NCBI GenBank assembly: GCA_021813595.1
Contig: JAKAKF010000222.1
Span: 1-36,718 of the forward strand
Reading direction: 5' to 3'
Source: a bacterium
Lineage (GTDB): Bacteria > SZUA-79 > Acidulodesulfobacterales > Acidulodesulfobacteraceae
DNA: 36,718 nt
In this document: one piece after another, positions 16,594 to 25,165 of the stretch
Layout of the letters: the number at the start of each line of letters is the position of its first letter
How positions within the stretch are numbered: the first letter of the stretch is position 1
Position numbers and translations under genes: made by a program
Notes under the pieces: model-generated
Told to the model about the DNA's origin: nothing
Databases searched by the model: none
Seen by the model: only the letters and a program-made list of their open reading frames with translations

Positions 16594-17991
16594 TTAAATT
16601 CCGGAAAGTTTTCTAATCTGCTCGTCGGAAAGTTCGTTTTCCTGACTAATTTTTATTGTTTTTGTTTTTGAACCTATCCTTAAAGTTTTCGACGTACCTA
16701 TGCTTATAGTTTTATTTTCTTTTATTTCATCCTGCGCCTTCTCTATTATTTTAGTCATAGCGCTATTGCCGAGCTTAACGGTCATACGTTTTGCCATATC
16801 TAAAGTTTTAGAGGCGTTAGAAGGATCCTCGCCCGCTTCTTTTAATGCTTTTTCCAATAAACTGCCTACGTTTCTTTGCTGAACCCACTGCATTACTTCG
16901 TTATTAACAACCGACGCCTTGGATTCGTCCATGGTAAACTCGACAATAACGTCTTCCGGAGGGTTTTCTCCGCGGTAATTGCCGTCCGGCATATCGTAAG
17001 TTAAACTTAACTGCATAAGACGCGATTTGATGGGTTTGCGTTCAGGCAAAGTAGATTCTATTATAAAAACGCTGTTTCCTTCGGGATTTATGCTGCCGAG
17101 AAAATGAGGTTTTATATTTATATCGACCTCGGAAACTTCGGGATAAACCTTAGTTATCCTGTCGACTGTTACGTCTTTTACGGTATTTAACGTAAGAGAT
17201 AGCCCCGTTAAAGTTTCATTAACGGCATGTTCTAATTCTTTTATCATAATATCAGGTATCTCAGAGGGTTTTATAACTATTCCCGATGCATCGTCTCCGC
17301 CGTTAGCCGAAGCATAGTAAGGTTTGCCTTGCGTTTTATCGGTAATAAAAGAAATAAGATTTTCATTCCAGTCTTCGCCGATTCCAACGGCTATTAACGG
17401 TATATTTAATTTTGCCAGTTCCAGCGACATTTCTTTTACCAAATCCTCGTCGGAGGTCTGCCCGTCGGTAAGCATTATAATCTTTCTATTTCCGGTTTCT
17501 TTAGAAATTAAATCTAAAGCTTCTTTCATTCCTGCGCCCATAGAAGTGCCGCCGCTGTAATTTATAAGTCCGTCTATTGCATTCAATATTAAATCCTTAT
17601 TTTTACTCTCTATATTAACGAAAGGCAGTAAAACGTCGGCTTTATCGTCAAATTTAATAAGGCTTACCCTGTCGGTATTTTTCAATTTTGACGAATTAAC
17701 AAAGTTTTTCAACCCATCTATTAAAATTCCTATTTTAGAATCGCCTCCGGTCACTATATTATAAGTATTGCCGTCTATAGTCTGCGTTTTACCGGTATTT
17801 ACCGGAGAACCGGCGACAATCTCCCTCATGGATCCCGAAGTATCGATTATAAATGCTATAGATAAAGGAGGTTTAAAATCTGTTTTTCGGTTTGCTTCAA
17901 GTTTTAACTCTATGAAAAGTTTTTGATCGGGGGTGTCTGCCATTAGGTAACTTCTATGCGGAATAATTTTTACGTCGAGCAGTTTAGACAT
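16594..17991 (-). CDS. VWA domain protein of a kinase/phosphatase operon
   Basis: A 465-residue soluble protein. Residues 42-250 are a von Willebrand factor A domain with a complete MIDAS metal site: AFIIDTSGSM (D50, S52, S54), the Thr of SGGTSMGAGM, and the Asp of IIMLTDGQTSDE. Residues 250-380 are a beta-rich region as in other bacterial VWA proteins. A helical part follows, and the C-terminal 40 residues hold a Thr/Lys repeat around KTISIGTSKTLRIGSKTKT (T428, T433, T436, T443, T445). No signal peptide is seen, so it is cytoplasmic. It is the first gene behind a perfect promoter, with AGGAG 7 nt before the ATG. VWA-PP2C-kinase triads are known from Ter-type stress systems; here the VWA may be a scaffold or substrate. 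Confidence 0.87.
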   Translation of the reverse strand: MSKLLDVKIIPHRSYLMADTPDQKLFIELKLEANRKTDFKPPLSIAFIIDTSGSMREIVAGSPVNTGKTQTIDGNTYNIVTGGDSKIGILIDGLKNFVNSSKLKNTDRVSLIKFDDKADVLLPFVNIESKNKDLILNAIDGLINYSGGTSMGAGMKEALDLISKETGNRKIIMLTDGQTSDEDLVKEMSLELAKLNIPLIAVGIGEDWNENLISFITDKTQGKPYYASANGGDDASGIVIKPSEIPDIMIKELEHAVNETLTGLSLTLNTVKDVTVDRITKVYPEVSEVDINIKPHFLGSINPEGNSVFIIESTLPERKPIKSRLMQLSLTYDMPDGNYRGENPPEDVIVEFTMDESKASVVNNEVMQWVQQRNVGSLLEKALKEAGEDPSNASKTLDMAKRMTVKLGNSAMTKIIEKAQDEIKENKTISIGTSKTLRIGSKTKTIKISQENELSDEQIRKLSGI

Positions 17992-18038
17992 AAAGTATCT
18001 CCTAATTTTTTATATAACAAATTATACTATTATTTATT

Positions 18039-18066
18039 ATTATATAATTTAAAGAATTTATGTCAA
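18039..18066 (-). promoter_or_regulatory. Consensus sigma-70 promoter of the VWA-FHA-PP2C-kinase operon
   Basis: Minus strand: TTGACA at 18066-18061, a 16-bp spacer and TATAAT at 18044-18039, with both boxes identical to consensus. The expected start is near 18032, about 40 bp before the VWA ATG. Such a perfect promoter suggests steady, strong expression of the signalling operon. Confidence 0.78.
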
Positions 18067-18093
18067 TTTAAATTATTACGTTTAATTATTACG

Positions 18094-18122
18094 TTGCCCA
18101 TAATATTTTTAAATGATATAAT
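18094..18122 (+). promoter_or_regulatory. Probable promoter of the pilB-like gene
   Basis: TTGCCC at 18094-18099, a 17-bp spacer and TATAAT at 18117-18122. The -10 is perfect and the -35 matches four of six. It predicts a leader of about 108 nt. The 245-bp divergent gap holds other AT-rich -10-like boxes (for example near 18144-18149), so the exact start is uncertain. Confidence 0.45.
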
Positions 18123-18236
18123 TTTTTTAAATTTAAATGCATTATAATCTTAATCATATAACATTATAAGATTTGAAAGATTATAAATTTATTAATTATA
18201 CCTAAAAAATATATTTAAAAAATAAAAGATCTTAAA

Positions 18237-20030
18237 ATGGACGCAAATTTAAACTGTTACCCTAAAAAAAATATAGGAGAGCAAAAACTAGGAGAAATTT
18301 TAGTATCTAACGGTTTAATAGAGAAAACGGTTTTAGAATCGGCTTTAAAAAGAGAAAATTTACCGGTCAAACCTTTTCTAAAAATTCTTATAGACGAAAA
18401 CAAAATAAAAGAAAATGAAGTTGTAGATTTTTTATCTAAATTTTATAAAATAGAATACGTCGATATAAACGCCGTAGATATTCCGAAAAATGTTATTAAC
18501 ATAATTCCTCCCGACAAGGCTTTAAAATGCCGCGTTATACCTTATAAAATAGAAAACGGAAATCTTTATTTAGCCACATACGATCCGTCAAGAATAGACG
18601 TTGCCGACGATATAGGATTTATTACGGGATTTCCGGCATTATATTCGGTATCGTCTTATTCGCAAATAATAAATGCAATGTCTAAATACTACAATGCTTC
18701 TTTTCTGCTCGATAAATTTAAAAACGATGAAAATTTATCGAAAAAAGATGCAGAAATCAATGAAATAAGCGACATAACAAAAGATAAAATCAGCGAAAGC
18801 GCGGTAGAAAAATTTATAAATAAAGTCATAAGCGATGCCGTAGAACGCGGGGCAAGCGATATACATATAGAAAATTATAGAAAATTTTCAAGAATAAGAT
18901 TCAGAATAGACGGGAAACTTATCCAATATGCAAATATTTCCTCAATCGCAAAATCGAATATAGTATCCGTGATAAAAATTAAATGCGAGCCTAATTTAGA
19001 TATATCGGAAAAACGATTTCCTCAGGACGGCCGAATTTCCGCATCGGTTTCCGGACAAGAAATAGATTTAAGAGTATCATTGGCGCCGACGCTTTTCGGC
19101 GAAAAAATAGTCATGAGGATATTGAATAAATCGTCTCTGATTTTCGATATAAACAAAGTGGGTTTTTCGCCGGCCCATTTAAACATATTAAAATCGGCAA
19201 TAAATAAGCCTTTCGGTATGATACTAGTTACCGGGCCTACCGGTTCCGGAAAAACTACGACGCTTTATTCTATATTAAGCGAATTGAATAAAAACGAATC
19301 TATAAATATATCGACGGCGGAAGACCCTATAGAATATGATTTTTCAGGAATAAATCAGATACAGATAGACGAAACGCTTAAAAATTCTAAGACCGGCGCA
19401 ACTTTGAATTTTGCCGAGGTTCTCAGATCATTTTTAAGACAGGATCCTGATATAATTATGGTAGGGGAAATAAGGGATTACGAAACGTCTTCTATAGCTA
19501 TTCAGGCTGCGCTGACAGGCCATCTGGTTCTTTCGACTATTCATACGAACAATGCTTCGGCTACCGTAACAAGATTAATAAATATGAATATTGAACCTTT
19601 TTTAATTTCATCAAGTTTAAATCTTATTATAGCGCAAAGGCTTATAAGAAAACTCTGTTTAGAATGCAAAGAAGAACTTGACGAATCCGACGTAAAAAAA
19701 CTCGGAATATCCGCCGCATACAGTGATAACGATAATTACCGTCAAAATAAAAATAATTATTTTAAACTTTATAAAGCTAAAGCAAAAGGATGTCCTACAT
19801 GCAATAATACCGGATATAAAGGCAGAATACCGATATACGAAATGCTTGAAATAAACGATGAAATAAGAGGGCTGATAAACGGTAATGCATCGGAATCCGA
19901 AATAGAAAAGTCGGCAATAAAAAACGGCATGAAAACTCTTTCGGATTCTGCAAAAGAAAAATTTTTAAGCGGCGTTACTTCTTTGGAAGAAATATTGCCG
20001 TATATTAAAAGCAGTAAAAGGAAAGCATAG
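18237..20030 (+). CDS. pilB: PilB/GspE-type assembly ATPase (type IV pilus or type II secretion)
   Basis: A 597-residue hexameric-ATPase family protein. Residues 12-150 form an MshEN-type N-terminal domain beginning KLGEILVSNGLIEKTVLESA, the motif that binds c-di-GMP in some homologues. The ATPase core has Walker A GPTGSGKTTT (333-342), an Asp box around AEDPIEYDF (361-369), Walker B DPDIIMVGEIRD (403-414) and the His box GHLVLSTIHTNNA (428-440). The zinc-binding tetracysteine motif is present: CLEC (474-477) and CPTC further on. It powers pilus or pseudopilus assembly at the inner membrane. No PilT, PilC or secretin lies beside it; pseudopilin-like genes lie 15 kb away. No Shine-Dalgarno sequence is seen. 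PilB versus GspE cannot be settled. Confidence 0.92.
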   Translation: MDANLNCYPKKNIGEQKLGEILVSNGLIEKTVLESALKRENLPVKPFLKILIDENKIKENEVVDFLSKFYKIEYVDINAVDIPKNVINIIPPDKALKCRVIPYKIENGNLYLATYDPSRIDVADDIGFITGFPALYSVSSYSQIINAMSKYYNASFLLDKFKNDENLSKKDAEINEISDITKDKISESAVEKFINKVISDAVERGASDIHIENYRKFSRIRFRIDGKLIQYANISSIAKSNIVSVIKIKCEPNLDISEKRFPQDGRISASVSGQEIDLRVSLAPTLFGEKIVMRILNKSSLIFDINKVGFSPAHLNILKSAINKPFGMILVTGPTGSGKTTTLYSILSELNKNESINISTAEDPIEYDFSGINQIQIDETLKNSKTGATLNFAEVLRSFLRQDPDIIMVGEIRDYETSSIAIQAALTGHLVLSTIHTNNASATVTRLINMNIEPFLISSSLNLIIAQRLIRKLCLECKEELDESDVKKLGISAAYSDNDNYRQNKNNYFKLYKAKAKGCPTCNNTGYKGRIPIYEMLEINDEIRGLINGNASESEIEKSAIKNGMKTLSDSAKEKFLSGVTSLEEILPYIKSSKRKA

Positions 20031-20057
20031 AAAGGAAAAACTAAAAACATTGAATAC

Positions 20058-20094
20058 AAAAAAAAGGGACGGATTTAAAATCCGTCCCTTTTTT
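20058..20094. terminator. Bidirectional intrinsic terminator between pilB and amt
   Basis: GGGACGGA (20066-20073) pairs with TCCGTCCC (20081-20088), extended inward by two A-T pairs. Eight A's precede it on the left and six T's follow on the right, so both strands carry a GC-rich stem followed by a T run. It serves the convergent pilB (+) and amt (-) genes. Confidence 0.95.
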
Positions 20095-20097
20095 ATA

Positions 20098-21456
20098 TCA
20101 GAAATTATAGCCTGACTCGTCATGTTGCGTAATATCTAATCCCATTGCTTCTGTTTCTTTATCTACGCGAAGACCCATAACTTTGTCTATTACTTTAAAA
20201 ATTATATAACTCATCGTAAACGAATACGCCGCAACGCAAACCACGGTCAGCAGCTGAATCCACATTTGACCGGGGTTGCCGTAAAATAAACCTCTTCCTG
20301 CCGAATTAATCAGCGGGTCGGCGAACAAACCCGTTGCAAGCGCTCCCCATGCTCCGCCTATCGCATGAACGTTAAAAGCGTCGAGGGCATCGTCGTAACC
20401 TAATTTAGGCTTTACGAAAACTACCATAGAATAACAAATTACCCCTGCTACGAAACCTATAATGATAGAATCTATTGGATTAACAAAACCGGATGCCGGA
20501 GTTATAGCTACAAGCCCTGCTACTGCGCCGGAAACCATGCCTAGAGTAGTCGGTTTTCCGCTTCTTATCCATTCTGCTATCATCCAGCCTATAGCGGCGG
20601 CTGCCGTCGCGGTATTCGTCACCAAAAATGCCGACGTTGCCAGAGGGTTTGCTTCTAATGCGCTTCCCGCGTTAAATCCGAACCATCCGAACCACAAAAG
20701 AGCGCCTCCCAGAATTGTATAACCTAACTGGTTCGGCTGAACTATATTTTCTTTCATATAACCTTTTCTTTTTCCAAGAACTATCGCTCCCGCAAGACCG
20801 GCTACGCCTGAATTAATATGGACGACCGTTCCGCCGGCAAAATCCAATGCTCCCATTTTTTGAAACAATCCGCCTAAACCCCATACGGCTTGAGCGACCG
20901 GAGCATAAACAACCGTAAGCCATACTATCGTAAATACTACCCATGAAGAAAATTTAATTCTTTCAACCAAAGAACCGCTTACAAGAGCTACCGTTATAAT
21001 TGCGAACATAAGTTGAAACATTACGTAAATATAGGAAGGAATCTTGCCGTCGTATCTTGAATGCTGCGTTTCTTTCATGGCAAATAAACCTATATATTTC
21101 AGGCTTCCTATTACTCCGCCAAAAGAATCGGGGCCGAATGCCAAAGAGTATCCCCATAAGATCCATATAATACTTACCGTACAAATAGCAATAAAACTGA
21201 GCGAAATTGTATTTAAAACATTTTTTCTTCTAACCATACCGCCGTAATAGAAACCGAGCCCAGGCGTCATTATTAAAACCAATGCGGATGAAGCAAGCAC
21301 CCAAGCTATATCTCCGCTGTTAAAAGCCGGAACCTTAGAGCCAGCTGCAAATACGGGGCTTACCCAGGAAAACATAACCAAAAGTAGTCCTCCTAATAAA
21401 GACCATCCGTATATTAAAGGTATTTTAAAATTTTTTAATTTCTTAATGAGATCCAT
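20098..21456 (-). CDS. amtB: Ammonium transporter (Amt/MEP family)
   Basis: A 452-residue ammonium channel. An N-terminal membrane segment, SLLGGLLLVMFSWVSPVFAA, looks like a cleaved signal peptide, as in E. coli AmtB. It is followed by DIAWVLASSALVLIMTPGLGFYYGGMVRRKN. The two pore histidines lie in GGTVVHINSGVAGLAG and in FNVHAIGGAWGALATGLFAD, and GGALLWFGWFGFNAGSAL is the family signature. Eleven helices are expected in the inner membrane. AAGGAGG lies upstream of the ATG. It follows glnB by 108 bp; GlnB/GlnK proteins plug this channel when nitrogen is plentiful. The gene ends directly at a bidirectional terminator. Confidence 0.96.
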   Translation of the reverse strand: MDLIKKLKNFKIPLIYGWSLLGGLLLVMFSWVSPVFAAGSKVPAFNSGDIAWVLASSALVLIMTPGLGFYYGGMVRRKNVLNTISLSFIAICTVSIIWILWGYSLAFGPDSFGGVIGSLKYIGLFAMKETQHSRYDGKIPSYIYVMFQLMFAIITVALVSGSLVERIKFSSWVVFTIVWLTVVYAPVAQAVWGLGGLFQKMGALDFAGGTVVHINSGVAGLAGAIVLGKRKGYMKENIVQPNQLGYTILGGALLWFGWFGFNAGSALEANPLATSAFLVTNTATAAAAIGWMIAEWIRSGKPTTLGMVSGAVAGLVAITPASGFVNPIDSIIIGFVAGVICYSMVVFVKPKLGYDDALDAFNVHAIGGAWGALATGLFADPLINSAGRGLFYGNPGQMWIQLLTVVCVAAYSFTMSYIIFKVIDKVMGLRVDKETEAMGLDITQHDESGYNF

Positions 21457-21564
21457 AATTTCCCATTCCTCCTTAATATTTTATTTTTAAGATACTGCGC
21501 ATTCTCTCCATAGATATGCTAAAAATTTAATAATTTTGCATATTGCATTTTAAAGCGATATTAA

Positions 21565-21927
<363 letters not shown>

Positions 21928-21952
21928 TTATTTTTTTAGGCGGTTCAATCTC

Positions 21953-21970
21953 GCAAAGCCAGTCCGGAGT
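21953..21970. repeat. 18-bp motif shared with the palindromic element at 34350-34445
   Basis: GCAAAGCCAGTCCGGAGT here and GCAAACTCAGTCCGGAGT at 34367-34384 match at 16 of 18 bases, in the same orientation. It lies in the 92-bp gap between the porin stop and glnB. Beside it, at 21977-21994, is AATAAATCTGACACC (GGTGTCAGATTTATT on the minus strand), which resembles ends of small IS200/RAYT-type repeats, although no transposase is present. Confidence 0.45.
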
Positions 21971-21995
21971 AAGTAAATAAATAAATCTGACACCT

Positions 21996-23441
21996 TTAAA
22001 AACTGTATAGAATCATTAAGTTTACGGTGTTCTGCTGAGAGTGCGTCGGCGAACCGTTTGAATCTAAATATACATTATGGTTAGCGCCTTGATGTTCAAG
22101 TTCTAATCGGAACTGCACGTCTTTAAAGTTTTTAAAAGACGGCTGATATGCAAAAGTCAGGGTAGAGTCGATATATGTATAGCCTGTTCCAGGAGTGCTG
22201 GTCATCTCCCACATGCCGTTCTGGTCGTATGCGGCGGTCTCTCTCAAAGTTTCGGCAATCTGTCCGAAGGCGTAATTATGCTGATGGTGTATATAACCCG
22301 CTATGCCGTAAAATCGTGATTTATCGTAAGTATTGCTTGAGGTTTGGACTAAAGCCGGATATTCAACCTGTCCCGCCGTTAAACCGTTATCGTTAAGCAC
22401 GGAATCGTTTATTCCCCCGCCTAAGCCGAGTTCGTAGTCTAAAACGAAAGACCAGTCGGGATTAGGGCTTAATACGCCGTCGATATAGCCGTAAAAACTT
22501 TTATTCAAGTTGTCTTCGTAAAGCTGTCCGTTAGTACCCACCATATAGCTGTTCTCTCCGTAAATGAATCCTCCATTAAACGTCAGCATGCTCGTAGCCG
22601 CATAACTTTCGTTAAGCTCTATAACCGGCAGATTGTCGATAGGAACGGCGGAGTTGTATGTATTTGCTATTCCGAGCGTCGAAGTAAGAGCCGGTATAAA
22701 GTTATAAGTTAAAAACACGCCCGTTAATGTTGCAGGCTCCGCGGCATCCAGCAGTGAATACGTATCGTTCCAGTTCCTTATAGGGTTAAACGCCTCGAAT
22801 CCCAAAAGTTCGTTTTCCTTTCCGATATGAATATCGAGTCCGCTCCCTACCGGCAGGTTTATATTTATATATGCCTTTCTTACATCGTATGGAGTTCTGT
22901 CTTCGAAAGGCGTCGTAAAATATGACGTATCGCCGTAATATGATTTATAAAACTGAATATTCTGTCCGAAATCCAAAGAAATATGGAAACCAACGCCGTA
23001 AGGGTCTGAAGAAGTTCCGGGAGAACGTCTCAAAGTTATGTCTGCGTTATTTACCGCAAAGCCGTCGGGCTGCCAGTTATCGCCATAGTTGCCGTTTCCC
23101 TCGAAGGAAGACGGAGTATTTAACGCTTCCGGTTTCGCAAGGTTATAGGTATAGGAAGCTATCAACGTCCCCAGAAGTTGGATATTAGAAAAATAATTCC
23201 CTGAATTTTGCGCTTTGTTTTCTTTTTTAATCGACTGAATTTCCACTAAAGCCTTGTTTAATTTTTTTTCTATTTTTTTTATTTTTGCGCTTGTTCCTAT
23301 TTTTAAACTTCCGCTTATACTATCTGCATTAGAAACGGCATTTGCCGCATAAACTTTTTTTTGTACGGTAAGCATTAATAAAAATAGCGCTACTGTAAAA
23401 AAAACAGCGCTTAAAATTAATCCTCTAAATTTAAATTTCAT
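21996..23441 (-). CDS. Outer-membrane beta-barrel porin (BBP2/OmpL-like)
   Basis: A 481-residue exported protein. The signal peptide (KFKFRGLILSAVFFTVALFL, cleavage after KVYA near residue 33) is followed by a short coiled coil (KIKKIEKKLNKALVEIQSIK), then a barrel rich in alternating aromatic strands, ending LMILYSF with a terminal Phe, as outer-membrane proteins do. Blocks such as VNNADITLRRSPGT, GFHISLDFGQNI, KAYININLPVGSGLDIHIGK and GVFLTYNFIPALTSTLGIAN follow the BBP2 porin-2 pattern. The ATG at 23441 has GGAGAG 5 nt upstream; the TTG further out does not. It precedes glnB-amt on the same strand behind a sigma-54-like promoter, so it may admit ammonium or another nitrogen source. The substrate is inferred from context only. 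Confidence 0.82.
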   Translation of the reverse strand: MKFKFRGLILSAVFFTVALFLLMLTVQKKVYAANAVSNADSISGSLKIGTSAKIKKIEKKLNKALVEIQSIKKENKAQNSGNYFSNIQLLGTLIASYTYNLAKPEALNTPSSFEGNGNYGDNWQPDGFAVNNADITLRRSPGTSSDPYGVGFHISLDFGQNIQFYKSYYGDTSYFTTPFEDRTPYDVRKAYININLPVGSGLDIHIGKENELLGFEAFNPIRNWNDTYSLLDAAEPATLTGVFLTYNFIPALTSTLGIANTYNSAVPIDNLPVIELNESYAATSMLTFNGGFIYGENSYMVGTNGQLYEDNLNKSFYGYIDGVLSPNPDWSFVLDYELGLGGGINDSVLNDNGLTAGQVEYPALVQTSSNTYDKSRFYGIAGYIHHQHNYAFGQIAETLRETAAYDQNGMWEMTSTPGTGYTYIDSTLTFAYQPSFKNFKDVQFRLELEHQGANHNVYLDSNGSPTHSQQNTVNLMILYSF

Positions 23442-23547
23442 GATCTCTCCTCTTAAATTTTTATTTTTTCTTTTTTTAAATATGCTTGATAAATTCAAAT
23501 GTTTTAGTTCAAATAAATTTTAAAACAACTTACTTTTCTTTTTAATT

Positions 23548-23564
23548 AGCAAAATTTATGCCAA
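23548..23564 (-). promoter_or_regulatory. Sigma-54 (RpoN)-type promoter upstream of porin-glnB-amt
   Basis: Minus strand: TTGGCAT, then AAATT, then TTGCT, with exactly 10 bases between the GG (-24) and GC (-12). This fits the sigma-54 consensus TGGCAC-N5-TTGCW except for the last base of the first half. The expected start is near 23537, about 95 bp before the porin ATG. It lies in a 310-bp gap (23442-23751) that is otherwise AT-rich; I saw no clear NtrC palindrome in it. Confidence 0.7.
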
Positions 23565-23751
23565 ATATTCAAAATAAATAATTTATTTTGTTTGCAATGA
23601 TTAAAACGGGGAAATGTCTCGATTAAGGAATAGAAAAAGTAAGATATTGTAAGTTTAAATATTAAATTAAAGCAGGATTTATATGCTTAAAAATTAGGCA
23701 ATTTTTAATATATATAAATTATTGGTTAAAATTTAGGCAAAAATATATTTT

Positions 23752-24576
23752 TTATTCTAAAATATTTTCTTGCAAAATAACGGGCTCTAAATTATAGGCT
23801 TCGGAAAATGATAGCGCTAAAATTTCGGAAAGATAATCAAAGGTTAATTCTTCGGTGCTTTGTTTATACGGTTTATTTAATTCTTTGCTTCTATTAATTT
23901 CCTGTAGGATGCCGGTAATATTATTAAAATATTCGCTATGATCGCCACGGCCGTCGCCGTCGAATATTTCGATGTGATCCTCCGGCTTGTAATCTACATA
24001 AATAGAACCGTGCTGTAAAAACGCAGAATCGTTTCTTCTCTGAGAATTGCCGCAAATTTTTTTTCCGCCGAACGTTATTTCGTAAGAATGAGCTTTAAGA
24101 AAACAATTAAAATTATTCCTGTCGTTTTTATTATTTTCTTTATTTTTATTCCTATTTATATTTATACTATGACAACTCCCATTATCCGGTTTTAATCCAA
24201 GTTTGATAAAAAAAAGATACAGAAACTCGCTTATTTTTTTATAAGTTTCAATAAGCTTACCCGCAAAAATTCCGTTTTTATAAGATGCGGTCACCGAGTA
24301 TGTTATTTCCGATTTATGAAGAACCGCCCTGCCTCCGGTAGGTCTCGAAACAACGTCGAAACCCTTGCTTTTAGCTTTTTCGATAATTTTATCGTCTATA
24401 TTCTTATCTTTTTGAAAAAAACCTAACGATAACGCAGGAGGATTAAAATAATAAATCCTTAAGGTTGGATCTGCGGAAAAAGCGTCCGCAGTTTTATATT
24501 TATTTAATAAAAAAAGGTCGGCGGACATATTAAAACTGCCGGAATGTCCGCCTGAAATTATAAGGTTGAAACTCAT
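23752..24576 (-). CDS. Lipoate-protein ligase A / lipoyl-octanoyl transferase family protein
   Basis: A 274-residue biotin/lipoate A-B ligase family protein. It has the substrate loop SRPTGGRAVLHKSEITYSV (residues about 77-95, R-x-x-G-G-x-A-V-x-H), the catalytic-lysine region ITFGGKKICGNSQRR, and QHGSIYVDY. An Asn/Lys-rich insertion (INRNKNKENNKNDRNNF) lies before the lysine block and is unusual. The family attaches lipoate or octanoate to carrier proteins; an LplA ligase cannot be separated from a LipM-type transferase by sequence alone. The ATG at 24576 overlaps the gcvH stop by one base (TGATG), so the two are translationally coupled and GcvH is the natural target. Confidence 0.86.
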   Translation of the reverse strand: MSFNLIISGGHSGSFNMSADLFLLNKYKTADAFSADPTLRIYYFNPPALSLGFFQKDKNIDDKIIEKAKSKGFDVVSRPTGGRAVLHKSEITYSVTASYKNGIFAGKLIETYKKISEFLYLFFIKLGLKPDNGSCHSININRNKNKENNKNDRNNFNCFLKAHSYEITFGGKKICGNSQRRNDSAFLQHGSIYVDYKPEDHIEIFDGDGRGDHSEYFNNITGILQEINRSKELNKPYKQSTEELTFDYLSEILALSFSEAYNLEPVILQENILE

Positions 24577-24959
24577 CAAGAATTTTTCAAATATTCTTCG
24601 TATGCCGCCTGATCCATAAGATCGTTAAGCTCGTCTTCGTTAGTCAGTTTAACTTTAAGAAGCCATCCGGCATCGTAAGGTTCTTCATTTACTAATTCAG
24701 GCTCGTCTTTCAAGGAGTCGTTTACGCTGATCACGTGACCGCTTACCGGCGCATAAAGTTCGGAAACCGATTTAGCCGATTCTATAGTACCGAAAGATTC
24801 GTTTTGTTCAAGTTCGTAACCTACCTCAGGCAGATCGACGTATATAATGTCTCCGAGCTGATCCTGGGCATAGTCCGTCACCCCTATAAGAGCGTTATCG
24901 CCGGTTACTTTTACCCAGATATGTTCCGAATTATATTTTAAGCCTTTTGGAAAATCCAT
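24576..24959 (-). CDS. gcvH: Glycine cleavage system H protein
   Basis: A 127-residue lipoyl carrier. It starts FPKGLKYNSEHIWVKVTGD, has ITDYAQ-type sequence (GVTDYAQDQLGDIIYVDLPE), and carries the lipoyl lysine K63 in GTIESAKSVSELYAPVSG, followed by NEEPYDAGWLLKVKL. All of this is typical of GcvH, which shuttles the aminomethyl group between the P, T and L proteins. None of gcvP, gcvT or lpd is in the window, so this is a stand-alone copy paired with a ligase. An AAAGGGGGA ribosome site precedes the ATG. A 206-bp AT-rich gap separates it from accC. Confidence 0.93.
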   Translation of the reverse strand: MDFPKGLKYNSEHIWVKVTGDNALIGVTDYAQDQLGDIIYVDLPEVGYELEQNESFGTIESAKSVSELYAPVSGHVISVNDSLKDEPELVNEEPYDAGWLLKVKLTNEDELNDLMDQAAYEEYLKNS

Positions 24960-25165
24960 AATTCCCCCTTTGCTATCCCTGTTATTATTATTTAGATGAT
25001 TATATTATGTTAATGCCTTTTTATGCTTACAACATATAATAACTATAATGCGTAAATTATTCGGTATTTAATATATATTGCATACGATATATAATTTATT
25101 TAATAATTTTATTAAAATATTTGCAACATAAAATTTATATAATTTAAATAAATTTTAATTATTTT

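Noticed and set aside
21953..21970. CGCAAAGCCA as part of a GEMM riboswitch before glnB
   Set aside because: It would be on the plus strand, opposite to glnB, and no partner stems are present.
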